From: Mesorhizobium sp.
Lineage (GTDB): Bacteria > Pseudomonadota > Alphaproteobacteria > Rhizobiales > Rhizobiaceae
Length of the DNA stretch: 45,273 bases
Direction of reading: 5' to 3'
Assembly: GCF_017306545.1 (NCBI RefSeq)
Contig: NZ_JAFKID010000035.1
Coordinates: 1-45,273 of the forward strand
Positions 1-7,400 of this stretch are shown here, piece after piece. Positions within the stretch are counted from its first letter, which is position 1. Each line of letters begins with the position of its first letter. A program made the translations under genes and the position numbers. The notes below the pieces were generated by a model that searched no databases, had not been told where the DNA came from, and saw nothing but the letters and a program-made list of their open reading frames with translations.

Positions 1-2
1 CC

Positions 3-608
3 GCCGAGATCCGCGCCGACCTGGATACGGCCGGATTCGGCTTCCGCCGCGAAGTGGCTCTCGTCGAGCGCGCGGCGACACGAAACATGCTGGCCTATGC
101 GTGGGCATTCACCCCCGACGAGGCGAGGGAGATGGTGGGCAGCGGCGCCATAAGGCTGTCGGTCCCGCAACTGCTGACCATCGTCGCCGGCTTCCTCATC
201 TATGCCGGCACGGAATTGTTCACCCGCTATACGGTGCTGGGAAAGCAGATCAGGGCCGTTTCCAGCAATCCCTTCCTGGCCGAGATCACACGGCTGAGGC
301 CGCGGCGCATCTACCGCTATGTCATGGCCATCGCTTCCGGCATGGTGTGTGTGCTGGGCATCCTGACGCCGCTCGACTTCGGGCTGCGGCCCTATGGCGG
401 CCTGACCCAGCTTCTGATCGCGACCGTCGCCATGATCGCCGGTGGCATCGGCAGCGTCTCCGGCGCCTTCCTCGTCGCGATGGGCATCGGCATCTTGCAG
501 AACCTCGCCCTGCTGGTCGCCTCCGGCGACTGGAGCGTGGCGATCACCTTCTCGATCTTCCTGGTCTTCATGCTGTTCAAGCCGACCGGCCTTTTCAGGA
601 CGAGCTGA
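3..608 (+). CDS. livH: Liv-type ABC transporter permease (LivH-like), 5' truncated
   Basis: Inner-membrane permease of a branched-chain amino acid/amide (HAAT family) ABC importer. The reading frame is open from the first bases of the window, so the start lies upstream; only about the last 200 residues are present. Several hydrophobic segments are visible, and the C-terminal part carries the LivH pattern in which a Gly-rich stretch (IAGGIGSVSGAF) is followed by a last hydrophobic helix and an FKPTGLF tail. The stop is followed one base later by the livM start, so the genes are translationally close. The GTG at 54 is not a convincing start, because the homologous frame continues through it. 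The substrate cannot be read from the permease; the amidohydrolase downstream hints at a ureide or N-carbamoyl compound. Confidence 0.85.
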   Translation, partial: AEIRADLDTAGFGFRREVALVERAATRNMLAYAWAFTPDEAREMVGSGAIRLSVPQLLTIVAGFLIYAGTELFTRYTVLGKQIRAVSSNPFLAEITRLRPRRIYRYVMAIASGMVCVLGILTPLDFGLRPYGGLTQLLIATVAMIAGGIGSVSGAFLVAMGIGILQNLALLVASGDWSVAITFSIFLVFMLFKPTGLFRTS

Positions 609-609
609 C

Positions 610-1476
610 ATGGATTTCGCCTTTTCCTACATCGTGCTCGCCCTGATCTACATTCTGCTGGGCCTGTCGACGAACCTTCTGGTCGGCATCGTCGGCATCT
701 TCTCCCTGTCGCAGGCGGCCGTCTTCGGGGTCGGCGCCTACATCGTCGCCAACCTGACGATGATGTCGGCGCCGCTGCCGTTCTTCGTCGCGCTCGCCGT
801 CGCCGGCCTCGCCTGCCTGGTGCTGAACATCCTGTCGACGCTGCCCAGCCTGCGCGTGTCGGGCCACTATTTCGTCGTCACCTCCTTCGGCATCCAGCTT
901 CTGGCGAGCGCGATCTTCGAGAACTGGACGGCGGGGACGGGCGGGCAGAACGGCATGCCCGGCATTCCGGCGCCCAGCCTGTTCGGCGCCGAGCTTTATA
1001 CGCCGCTGGCCTTCGTCTCCATCGTCCTGCCGGCGGTCGCGCTGGGCTGCCTGGTCTTCTGGCTGGTGCTGCGCTCGCCGTTCGGGCGGCTGTTGCGCGC
1101 CATCCGCGAGGACGAACTGGCGGTCGCCTCGGTGGGCAAGCAGGTGCTGGCGGCCAAGGTGGCGGCCGCCGCGCTGGCCGGCGCCTTCGCCGGCGTGGCG
1201 GGCGGGCTGTTCGCCGCCTTCATGAGCTTCATCGACCCGACCTCGTTCAACCTCGACGCCTCGGTCCTGCTTCTGTCGATGGTCGTCATCGGCGGCGCGC
1301 GCACCCTGCTCGGCTCGATCGTCGGCCCGCCCATCGTGCTCGCCTTGCCGCAGATCATCACCCTGATCGACCTGCCCACGACGGTCGCCGCGCCGATGCG
1401 GCAGCTGGTCTACGGCGTCATCCTCATCGCCTTCATGCTGTTTCGCTCGCAGGGCCTTTTCGGGGAGCGCCTTTGA
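610..1476 (+). CDS. livM: Liv-type ABC transporter permease (LivM-like)
   Basis: Second membrane subunit of the importer, 288 residues from the ATG at 610. The frame is open further upstream, but the LivM homology begins at MDFAFSYIVLALIY, directly after the livH stop, so the upstream extension is rejected. The protein is almost wholly hydrophobic. It carries the LivM signature region RLLRAIREDELA near residue 160 (the cytoplasmic coupling loop that contacts the ATPases), then the usual Gly/Ala-rich helices and an FRSQGLFGERL end. It overlaps livG by one base (TGATG). It is shorter than many LivM proteins because it lacks an N-terminal extension. Confidence 0.88.
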   Translation: MDFAFSYIVLALIYILLGLSTNLLVGIVGIFSLSQAAVFGVGAYIVANLTMMSAPLPFFVALAVAGLACLVLNILSTLPSLRVSGHYFVVTSFGIQLLASAIFENWTAGTGGQNGMPGIPAPSLFGAELYTPLAFVSIVLPAVALGCLVFWLVLRSPFGRLLRAIREDELAVASVGKQVLAAKVAAAALAGAFAGVAGGLFAAFMSFIDPTSFNLDASVLLLSMVVIGGARTLLGSIVGPPIVLALPQIITLIDLPTTVAAPMRQLVYGVILIAFMLFRSQGLFGERL

Positions 1477-2237
1477 TGTCCTATCTCGAGGTCAGCGCCG
1501 TCAATGTCAGCTTCGGCGGGCTGCGGGCGCTCAACGACTGCAACTTCACCATAGAGGCCGGCAAGATCACCTGCCTGGTCGGCCCCAACGGCGCCGGCAA
1601 GACGACGATCTTCAACGTCATCACCGGCTTCCTCAGGGCCGACACCGGCGCCGTCAGCTTCCGCGGCGAAAAGCTCGCCGGGCTGTCGCCACAGGAAATC
1701 GTCGATCTCGGCATCGCGCGCTCGTTCCAGAACCTCAGGCTGTTTTCCCAGCTGACGGCGCTGGACAACGTGCTGATCGGCATCAGGGGGCAGTTCGGCG
1801 AAACCATCTTCGGCGCCGTTCTGCGGCCCTTCCATACGGTGAAGACGCAGCGCGCCGAGCGGGCCCGCGCCATGGAGATCCTGGAGCATGTCGGCCTGGC
1901 GGCCAAGGCCGGCACCTTCGTGCGCAATCTCTCCTACGGCGAGCAGAAGCTTCTGACCGTGGCGCGGTTGCTCGCCACCGGCGCAGACCTGCTTCTGCTC
2001 GACGAGCCGGCCTCGGGCATGAGCGCCGACGCGCTGGAGGAGATCATCGCCTTGCTCAAGCGGCTGAAGGGCGAGAACAAGACCCTTCTCGTCGTCGAGC
2101 ACAACACGCGCGTGGTCCAGCGCATCGCCGATACGGTGCTGTTCCTCCACCAGGGCCACCTGATGGCGGAAGGCAGCGTCGAGGAGATCACCAGCAATCC
2201 GGCGCTGACCGAAATCTATTTCGGCGGCACGATCTGA
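1476..2237 (+). CDS. livG: Liv-type ABC transporter ATP-binding protein (LivG-like)
   Basis: Cytoplasmic ATPase subunit, 253 residues. Walker A GPNGAGKTT lies at about residues 36-44, the signature is LSYGEQ near 152, and Walker B LLLLDEP near 172. The long insertion between Walker A and the signature, with the SFQNLRLF Q-loop, is typical of LivG. The ATG at 1476 overlaps the livM stop and has a GGGGAG ribosome site 8 bases upstream; a TTG one codon earlier is possible but less likely. The family pairs LivG with LivF as a heterodimer powering LivHM. It is the third gene of a tightly spaced operon. Confidence 0.92.
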   Translation: MSYLEVSAVNVSFGGLRALNDCNFTIEAGKITCLVGPNGAGKTTIFNVITGFLRADTGAVSFRGEKLAGLSPQEIVDLGIARSFQNLRLFSQLTALDNVLIGIRGQFGETIFGAVLRPFHTVKTQRAERARAMEILEHVGLAAKAGTFVRNLSYGEQKLLTVARLLATGADLLLLDEPASGMSADALEEIIALLKRLKGENKTLLVVEHNTRVVQRIADTVLFLHQGHLMAEGSVEEITSNPALTEIYFGGTI

Positions 2238-2248
2238 AGGGGCCGGGC

Positions 2249-2944
2249 ATGGAACTTCGACTCGACAACATCAGCGCCGGCTACGGGTCCAAGACGGTCC
2301 TGTCGAACGTCTCCTTTACCGTGCGGCCGGGCGAGATCCTCGCCCTGCTCGGCCACAACGGCGCCGGCAAGACGACGACGATGAAGACCGTCATGGGGCT
2401 GATCCCAGCCCGCTCTGGATCGATCAGCTTCGGCGCCCGCAAGCTCGACGGCGCCGACACCGCCGCCCGCATCGGCATGGGCCTGCGCCTGCTGCCGGAG
2501 GGGCGCGGCATCTTCCCGGCGCTGAGCGTGACGGAGAACATCGAGGTGGTCGCCGCCGTCAATTGCGGTCCCGGCTCGACCTTCGGCGTCGACGATCTCT
2601 ACCGGCTGTTTCCCGTCCTGGACGAGCGCCGCCACCAGCGCGCCGGGCACCTGAGCGGCGGCCAGCAGCAGATGCTGGCGATGGGACTGGCGATCATCGG
2701 CACGCCGCATTGCCTGCTGCTCGACGAGCCGTCGATCGGCTTGCAGCCCAATCTGGTCGAGCGGCTGTTCGACCAGGTTAGGACAATCTGCAAGTCGAAG
2801 GCGATGACGGCGATCCTGGTCGAGCAGAACGTCGCGGAAGCCATCCGCATCGCCGACCGCGTCGTCATCATGAACAGCGGCCAGATCGTCTTCGACGGCC
2901 TGCCCGACGAAGCCAAGGCGTCCAACGTCTGGCAGTATTTCTGA
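2249..2944 (+). CDS. livF: Liv-type ABC transporter ATP-binding protein (LivF-like)
   Basis: Second ATPase of the importer, 231 residues. Walker A GHNGAGKTT is near residue 34, the signature LSGGQQQM near 135, and Walker B LLLDEPSIGL near 156. The short insertion and the LPEGRGIFP segment are the usual LivF features. It starts 11 bases after livG behind GGGGCC-type purine-rich sequence. An 11-bp perfect stem-loop begins immediately after its stop codon. No binding-protein gene (livK) is seen for this operon, so it probably lies to the left of the window. Confidence 0.92.
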   Translation: MELRLDNISAGYGSKTVLSNVSFTVRPGEILALLGHNGAGKTTTMKTVMGLIPARSGSISFGARKLDGADTAARIGMGLRLLPEGRGIFPALSVTENIEVVAAVNCGPGSTFGVDDLYRLFPVLDERRHQRAGHLSGGQQQMLAMGLAIIGTPHCLLLDEPSIGLQPNLVERLFDQVRTICKSKAMTAILVEQNVAEAIRIADRVVIMNSGQIVFDGLPDEAKASNVWQYF

Positions 2945-2985
2945 CGGCCGCCGGCTTGCCGCCGGTTGACAAAGGCCGGCGGCCG
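2945..2985 (+). terminator. GC stem-loop directly after livF
   Basis: Perfect 11-bp arms (2945-2955 and 2975-2985) with a 19-base loop. There is no T run, so it may be a leaky terminator or an mRNA 3'-end stabiliser between livF and the amidohydrolase, not a classical intrinsic terminator. Confidence 0.45.
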
Positions 2986-3067
2986 CGGGAAGCAAGGCCC
3001 GTTCGTTCTCTCCATCCGGGCCCGGCGGCTCCAGCCGTTCCGGCAGGTTTTTCGCGAAACGTCTTCA

Positions 3068-4321
3068 ATGGCACGGTTTGCAGATCCGCAGCGTCTCCGC
3101 CGCCTGATCGAAGGGCTCGACCGGTTTACCGCGACGCCCGGCCGGGGCACGACGCGGCTGACCTACAGCGCGCAATTTCGCCAGGCCGCCGATTTTCTGC
3201 GCGCCGAAATGGAGGCCGCCGGCCTCGGCGTACGCGAGGACGAGATCGGCAACGTCATCGGCCGGCTGGACGGCGCCAATCCCGAGCGCGCCGCCGTCAT
3301 GGTCGGTTCGCATTTCGATTCCGTTCCCAACGGCGGCAGGTTCGACGGTCCGGCCGGCGTCGTCGCCGGACTGGAAGTCGCCTTCCTGTTGCGGCAACAC
3401 GGGCTCCTGCCCGAGCGGCCGGTCGAGGTGATCGCCATGATCGAGGAAGAAGGCACGCGCTTCGGCGGCGGTCTGGCGGCGTCGCGCATCTTGACCGGCG
3501 CGCTGGATACGGCGCGCCTCGGCGCGCTGCCGGACGACGACGGAGTCACTATGGCCGAAGCGATGACGGCCTACGGGCTGGACCCTGCGCTGGCGCATCG
3601 CGCCGTGCTGGAACCGGGCTCGCTGCACGCCTTTCTCGAACTTCACATCGAGCAGGGGCCGGTGCTGGAAGCGCGTGGCGAGGACGTCGGCATCGTCGAG
3701 CGCATCGTCGGCATGGCGCAGGTGAAGGCGACGGTCCGTGGGCAGGCCGGCCATGCCGGCACGACGCCGATGAACGCCCGCCGCGACGCGCTGGTGGGCG
3801 CGGTCGGCGCGCTGGCGCGGCTTCCCGATCTCGCGCGCGAAACCGGGCCGGACGCCGTGCTCACCGTCGGCAAGCTGGAGGTGCGCCCCGGCGGCGCCAA
3901 TGTGATCCCGGACCTCGTCACCTTCACCGTCGATATCCGCGCGCCGCAAGAAGAAGCGGTCCGCGCTCTGGTGGAGCGAACCCGTTCGGCGATCGAGGCG
4001 GCGGGCGGCAACGGCCTGACGGTCGAGATCGAAGAGCAACTGTTCGTGCCGCCGGTGCCGCTTTCGGCGGACCTGCACGCAACCTTGTCCCGTCACGCGG
4101 CGGCGCTCGGATTGAAGAGCCGCAGCATGGTGAGCGGGGCGGGGCACGACGCCATGATCATGGCCGGTTTCGCGCCGACCGGACTGGTCTTCGTGCCCAG
4201 CCGCGGCGGCATCTCGCATGCGCCCGAGGAATGGACCGACTACGAACAGCTGGCGCGGGGCGTCGACGTGCTCTTCGCGGCGGTGTGCGAGCTGACGCTG
4301 CCGCCCGGCCTGCGGCCCTGA
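3068..4321 (+). CDS. M20 family amidohydrolase (N-carbamoyl-L-amino acid hydrolase / allantoate amidohydrolase type)
   Basis: Zinc-type amidase/carbamoylase of 417 residues, predicted cytoplasmic; the family cleaves N-carbamoyl amino acids, allantoate, ureidoglycolate or beta-ureidopropionate. Metal-site motifs are visible: GSHFDSVPNGGRFDG (His82, Asp93), the IEEEGTRFGG block at 126-134 (Glu residues), HIEQGPVLE, and the C-terminal GAGHDAM (His). The dimerisation-domain motif GQAGHAGTTPM is also present. The frame is open from 2966, but that extension overlaps the livF stem-loop and has no family similarity; MARFADPQRL at 3068 fits the family start. It follows livHMGF in the same direction by about 120 bases, which suggests the importer may bring in a ureide, carbamoyl amino acid or hydantoin-derived compound. 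The exact substrate cannot be told from sequence. Confidence 0.85.
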   Translation: MARFADPQRLRRLIEGLDRFTATPGRGTTRLTYSAQFRQAADFLRAEMEAAGLGVREDEIGNVIGRLDGANPERAAVMVGSHFDSVPNGGRFDGPAGVVAGLEVAFLLRQHGLLPERPVEVIAMIEEEGTRFGGGLAASRILTGALDTARLGALPDDDGVTMAEAMTAYGLDPALAHRAVLEPGSLHAFLELHIEQGPVLEARGEDVGIVERIVGMAQVKATVRGQAGHAGTTPMNARRDALVGAVGALARLPDLARETGPDAVLTVGKLEVRPGGANVIPDLVTFTVDIRAPQEEAVRALVERTRSAIEAAGGNGLTVEIEEQLFVPPVPLSADLHATLSRHAAALGLKSRSMVSGAGHDAMIMAGFAPTGLVFVPSRGGISHAPEEWTDYEQLARGVDVLFAAVCELTLPPGLRP

Positions 4322-4340
4322 CGGGCCGGGCAAACTCTCA

Positions 4341-4766
4341 CTATTTCTTGCGGGAAACGCCGTTCAGGGCGACGGCGGCGCGGACCAGGTCCTTGAACGC
4401 CGGCTCATTGATTTCCGCGCCCTCGTGGAAATCGATGGCGCGGCGGGTGCCGCCGTCGAGGCCGGCGTTGAACAGGCCGGCGGGGTCTTCCAGAGCCGCG
4501 CCCCGCATGAACGTCAGCTTGACCTTGTCCTTGTAGGTTTCGCCGGTGCACAGGATACCGTCGTGCTCCCACACAGGCACCCCCAGCGGGTTCGACGCCT
4601 TGCGCCACTTCACCGTCTCGACCACGGCGGGGTCGGCCTGCCGGATGAGGGCGCGCAATTGCCCCAGCGCCTTTCCGCGCCAGCCGCCCAACTGCTCGAT
4701 CCTGGCGTCGATCAGCGCGGAGGGCGCCGCGCCGTCCTGTATGTCTTCGGACTCTGTCTTCGTCAT
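4341..4766 (-). CDS. DUF1801 domain protein
   Basis: Small soluble protein of 141 residues. The pattern of a helical N-terminus (IEQLGGWRGKALGQLRALI), then VVETVKWRKASNPLGVPVWEHDGILCTGETYKDKVKLTF and a C-terminal DFHEGAEINEPAFKDLVRAAVAL helix, is that of the DUF1801 (YdhG-like) fold, whose molecular role is not established. The ATG at 4766 is preferred; the longer open frame upstream runs into low-complexity repeat sequence. It is convergent with the amidohydrolase and about 56 bases downstream of the small membrane protein gene. Confidence 0.75.
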   Translation of the reverse strand: MTKTESEDIQDGAAPSALIDARIEQLGGWRGKALGQLRALIRQADPAVVETVKWRKASNPLGVPVWEHDGILCTGETYKDKVKLTFMRGAALEDPAGLFNAGLDGGTRRAIDFHEGAEINEPAFKDLVRAAVALNGVSRKK

Positions 4767-4822
4767 TGTCGCCTCGCTGTGCTGATGGTCGCGCGTCTTT
4801 AACGTCGTGCCGGCGCTTCGGT

Positions 4823-5035
4823 TCACGCCCGCCCGCCGCGCCGTGCCGTCGTGTAGGGCAGGATGAACATGTAAAGGCCGGAGAACAACAGCAGGAACAG
4901 TGGCGGCAGCGGCGAATAGACGATCCAGCCCGGCGGCTCGCCCAGCCCCATGGCGATAAAATTGGCGGCGACGGTGACGGTAAAGAGAATGGAGAGCCAG
5001 CGATGGCCCTGCCTTATCCATTTGTTCCAGCTCAT
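4823..5035 (-). CDS. small two-helix membrane protein, function unknown
   Basis: 70 residues starting MSWNKWIRQGHRWLSILF. There are two hydrophobic segments (about residues 13-31 and 38-60), the second ending in an IL(P)YTTARRGGRA basic tail. The RQGHRWLSI motif and the two-helix layout recall small membrane proteins often annotated as hypothetical in Rhizobiales. A purine-rich GGAGAAAAAA lies just upstream of the ATG. I cannot assign a function. It probably shares a transcript with the DUF1801 gene downstream. Confidence 0.6.
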   Translation of the reverse strand: MSWNKWIRQGHRWLSILFTVTVAANFIAMGLGEPPGWIVYSPLPPLFLLLFSGLYMFILPYTTARRGGRA

Positions 5036-5082
5036 TTTTTCTCCTGATATGTGAGACGGGTCGCGTGGGTTTCAGTCGGAAC

Positions 5083-5186
5083 CGCCCCTGATCCTCCCGC
5101 CCGTCTTGTGCAGGGCAGGGGAAGAGAGCCGCGACCTCCGCGATCCCCTCTCCCCGTCTTCGGGGAGGGGGCAAGGGTGAGGGGCG
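5083..5186. repeat. degenerate composite palindromic intergenic element
   Basis: The right half keeps a clear hairpin, CTCCCCG (5150-5156) and CGGGGAG (5161-5167) with a 4-base loop, followed by a GGGTGAGGGGCGGCGCC border that matches the border of the element at 45044-45216. The left half (CGCCCCTGATCCT...) is a decayed inverted copy. It lies between the small membrane protein and the SRPBCC gene. Best read as an old member of the same repeat class as the ectoine-operon elements. Confidence 0.6.
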
Positions 5187-5246
5187 GCGCCGACATAACG
5201 AGTTCAAGGGGCAAGGTTTGGCGAGAGAGCGCCTGTTCCGCCCGTC

Positions 5247-5678
5247 CTATCCTTCGCTTGCCGCGACGTGCTCCAGTTTTTCGAGGAATTGCGTCCAGCC
5301 CGCCTTGGCGCCGCCATAGGCCTGCTTCTGCTGCGGCCGGAAGCCGGCCTGCTCGACGCGCAGGCGGGTGCCGCCGGCGGCCGGCGCCAGCGTGAAGGTG
5401 ACGACGCTTCTGAGATCGTAGGCTTCGTCCTCATGGGCGAAGTTCCAGCTATAGGCGAGCGTCTTGCCGGGCTCGACGGCAAGCACCTCGCAGTCCAGCA
5501 CGCCGCCCCATTCGCCGGTGAGGTTGAAGCGGTGGCCGACTTGCGGCTTGAAGTCGTTCTTCATCAGCCATTCCTGGATCAGGTGCGGCTGGGTCAGCGC
5601 GCGCCAGATCTTTTCCGGCGGGTGCGGCATGTCGCGTTCGATGACGACGGTGCGCGTTTCTTCTGCGGCCTGGGTCAT
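5247..5678 (-). CDS. SRPBCC / AHSA1 domain protein
   Basis: 143 residues of the START/Bet v1-like (SRPBCC, AHSA1) fold, a hydrophobic-cavity ligand-binding domain. Visible landmarks are the N-terminal strand TVVIERDMPHPPEKIWRALT, the LIQEWLM helix, GGVLDCEVLAVEPGKTLAYSW in the sheet, and a C-terminal helix GGAKAGWTQFLEKLEHVAA. The ATG at 5678 overlaps the stop of the ArsR gene by four bases (ATGA), so the two are translationally coupled. ArsR-SRPBCC pairs are widespread; the SRPBCC member is usually thought to sense or bind an unknown small molecule. The ligand is unknown here. Confidence 0.85.
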   Translation of the reverse strand: MTQAAEETRTVVIERDMPHPPEKIWRALTQPHLIQEWLMKNDFKPQVGHRFNLTGEWGGVLDCEVLAVEPGKTLAYSWNFAHEDEAYDLRSVVTFTLAPAAGGTRLRVEQAGFRPQQKQAYGGAKAGWTQFLEKLEHVAASEG

Positions 5679-5998
5679 TGGTCCATCCTGTTGAGTAAAT
5701 TTTCGAGGGCGTCGAGCCGGTCCTCCCAGAAGTCGGCCATGCGGCGCGTCCAGTCGACGAGGGGGGCGAGCGCGCCGGGCTCGGCGCTGTAATGCGTCTG
5801 GCGGCCGTGGTGGCGGTCGCGCACCAGCCCGGCCTGCCTCAGCATGCCGAGATGCTTTGAGACGGCCGGCTGCGAGACGCCGGAATAGGTCGTCAGCGCC
5901 CCCACCGTCTGCTCTCCGTCGCGGCACAGCCGCTCGAAGAGGGCCCGCCGGGTCGGATCGGCGAGCGTCCTGAAGATCGTGTCGTGGCCTTCCGGCAT
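5675..5998 (-). CDS. ArsR family winged-helix transcriptional regulator
   Basis: 107 residues. The winged-helix core covers about residues 6-80, with LADPTRRALFERL, then VGALTTYSGVSQPAVSKHLGMLRQAGLV as the recognition helix-turn-helix and DRHHGRQTHYSAE as the wing. No ArsR/SmtB metal-binding cysteine motif (ELCVC) is present, so a metal sensor role is unlikely; it belongs to the group that pairs with AHSA1 proteins. First gene of a two-gene unit and probably autoregulatory, given the palindromes just upstream at 6004-6049. Confidence 0.88.
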   Translation of the reverse strand: MPEGHDTIFRTLADPTRRALFERLCRDGEQTVGALTTYSGVSQPAVSKHLGMLRQAGLVRDRHHGRQTHYSAEPGALAPLVDWTRRMADFWEDRLDALENLLNRMDQ

Positions 5999-6003
5999 GA
6001 GAT

Positions 6004-6049
6004 ATCAATAACTCCGTGGTTATTGATTATCGTATAACCAGAGAGTTAT
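6004..6049 (-). promoter_or_regulatory. two palindromic operator candidates upstream of arsR
   Basis: A perfect 9-bp inverted repeat, ATCAATAAC-N6-GTTATTGAT (6004-6027), starts 6 bases upstream of the ArsR start codon. A second, shorter one, ATAAC-N6-GTTAT (6034-6049), follows with the same half-site and the same 6-base spacing. Repeated, evenly built half-sites next to an ArsR gene are what an autoregulatory operator would look like; the assignment to this regulator is inference. Confidence 0.65.
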
Positions 6050-6090
6050 CTATCAGTCAAGAGGCCCCGCGCGAGAAAATCGCGCCGGGA

Positions 6091-6190
6091 CATGACGCCG
6101 AAAAGTCGCAGACTTTTCGGAGAACGTCATGCCCCGAAAACAAGAAGTTGGAACGGAATGCCGATTCAGGGGAACGGCATTCCGTTCCAA
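6091..6190. repeat. double-hairpin intergenic element
   Basis: Two strong stem-loops in tandem. The first has perfect 10-bp arms CCGAAAAGTC/GACTTTTCGG (6098-6120, 3-base loop), extended by outer CATGACG/CGTCATG arms (6091-6097, 6125-6131). The second has perfect 16-bp arms (6148-6163 and 6175-6190) with an 11-base loop. It lies after the end of the RND operon and before the arsR promoter, so it could also end the RND transcript. The first hairpin resembles an intergenic motif I recall as common in Rhizobiales genomes. Confidence 0.65.
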
Positions 6191-6226
6191 GCCTCGGATT
6201 CCCGAAGGCCGGGCAGGGCGGCGAGG

Positions 6227-7387
6227 TCAGGACTGCGGCTTGACCTCGGCGATCGGCTGCACCGGCGCGCCGGGGAAGATCTTTTGCAGGTTGCCGGCGA
6301 TGACGCGGTCGCTTTCCGAGACGCCGGAGGAAAGGGCGACGAGGTCGCCGTCGACGGGGCCGAGCGACACCAGCCGCTGCTCGACCACGTTGCCCTTGCC
6401 GACGACATAGACGTATTTGCCGAGTTGGCTTGAGCCCAGCGCCGTCTGCGGCACCATCAGCGCGTCCGGCTGCTCGCTGATGTGCAGGCGCACGTGCACG
6501 TACTGGCCGGGCAGCAACGCCAGCGCCGCGTTGTCGATGGTGGCGCGCGCGACGACGGTGCCGGTGCCGCTTTCCACCGCGTTGTCGATGAAGGTCAGCG
6601 CGCCCGTCAGGCGCGGCTTGGCGTCGCCCGGCAGGAACACGTCGGCCTCCACCTTGCCGCCGGCCAGCGCCTTGCGGATCTCGGCCAGCTCCCGCTCGCT
6701 CGGGTTGAAGGTCACGTAGATCGGCGACAATTGCACCAGGTCGTTCAGCGGCGTGCCGGCGGCGCTGGAGACGAGCGTGCCTTCCGTCGCCTGGCTGCGG
6801 CCCAGCCGGCCGGCGAAGGGAGCGCGGATTTCGGTGTTGCCGAGATTGAGCTCGGCGGTGCGCTGCGCCGCCCGCGACATGGCGAGCGCCGCCTCGGCCT
6901 GTTGCACGTCGCTGGCGCGCTGGTCGAAGCCGTCCTTGGCGAGATAGCCGCTCGTCGCCAGCGCGTTGCCGCGGTCGAGCTTGCCGCGCAGGTAGTCGAG
7001 GGCGGCCGCGTCGCGCTGCACCTGCGCCTTCGCCTGGTCGAGCGCGGCCTGGTAGTCGCTGGCGTCGATCCGGTAGAGCGGGGCGCCGGCCTTGACGTCC
7101 GTGCCGTCGGCGGCGAGCTGTTCCTTCAGGTAGCCGGAAGCCCTGGCCTTCAGCGTGACGTTGCGGATCGCCTCGGTACGGGCGGAATATTCCAGATAGA
7201 TCGGGATGGTTTTCTTGACGATGCCGACGACCGGCACCGGCATCGCCTGCGGCGCCTGCGCCGGTGCGGTGGCGGCGCCGGCCCTGGTGCTGCCGAAGAT
7301 GTCGAAATTGTCCCGGCCGAGGCCGTAGGCGCCGGCCAGCGCCAGGACGATGAGCGTTCCGTTGATGCCGAGTTTCAAGCTGCGCAT
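6227..7387 (-). CDS. RND efflux periplasmic adaptor (membrane fusion protein)
   Basis: 386 residues. An N-terminal membrane anchor (about residues 7-23) has no lipobox cysteine, so it is held by a transmembrane signal anchor. The family layout follows: barrel-sandwich half (SARTEAIRNVTLKARASGYLKE), the alpha-helical hairpin (about 105-170, QAALDQAKAQVQRDAAALDYL), the second lipoyl half (LNLGNTEIRAPFAGRLGR), then beta-barrel and membrane-proximal domains. The adaptor bridges the inner-membrane pump to an outer-membrane channel. It starts 13 bases after the pump stop; the longer frame from 7576 overlaps the pump gene and is rejected. Here the pump gene comes first in the transcript, the reverse of the usual adaptor-pump order. 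Confidence 0.92.
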   Translation of the reverse strand: MRSLKLGINGTLIVLALAGAYGLGRDNFDIFGSTRAGAATAPAQAPQAMPVPVVGIVKKTIPIYLEYSARTEAIRNVTLKARASGYLKEQLAADGTDVKAGAPLYRIDASDYQAALDQAKAQVQRDAAALDYLRGKLDRGNALATSGYLAKDGFDQRASDVQQAEAALAMSRAAQRTAELNLGNTEIRAPFAGRLGRSQATEGTLVSSAAGTPLNDLVQLSPIYVTFNPSERELAEIRKALAGGKVEADVFLPGDAKPRLTGALTFIDNAVESGTGTVVARATIDNAALALLPGQYVHVRLHISEQPDALMVPQTALGSSQLGKYVYVVGKGNVVEQRLVSLGPVDGDLVALSSGVSESDRVIAGNLQKIFPGAPVQPIAEVKPQS

Positions 7388-7400
7388 GGTTTTGCTCCGG

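Noticed and set aside
2966-3067. N-terminal extension of the M20 hydrolase
   Set aside because: It overlaps the livF stem-loop, has no similarity to the family, and the standard start is at 3068.
5146-5171. Intrinsic terminator
   Set aside because: The hairpin is strong but has no T run on either strand and matches the border of a dispersed palindromic element, so it is called a repeat.
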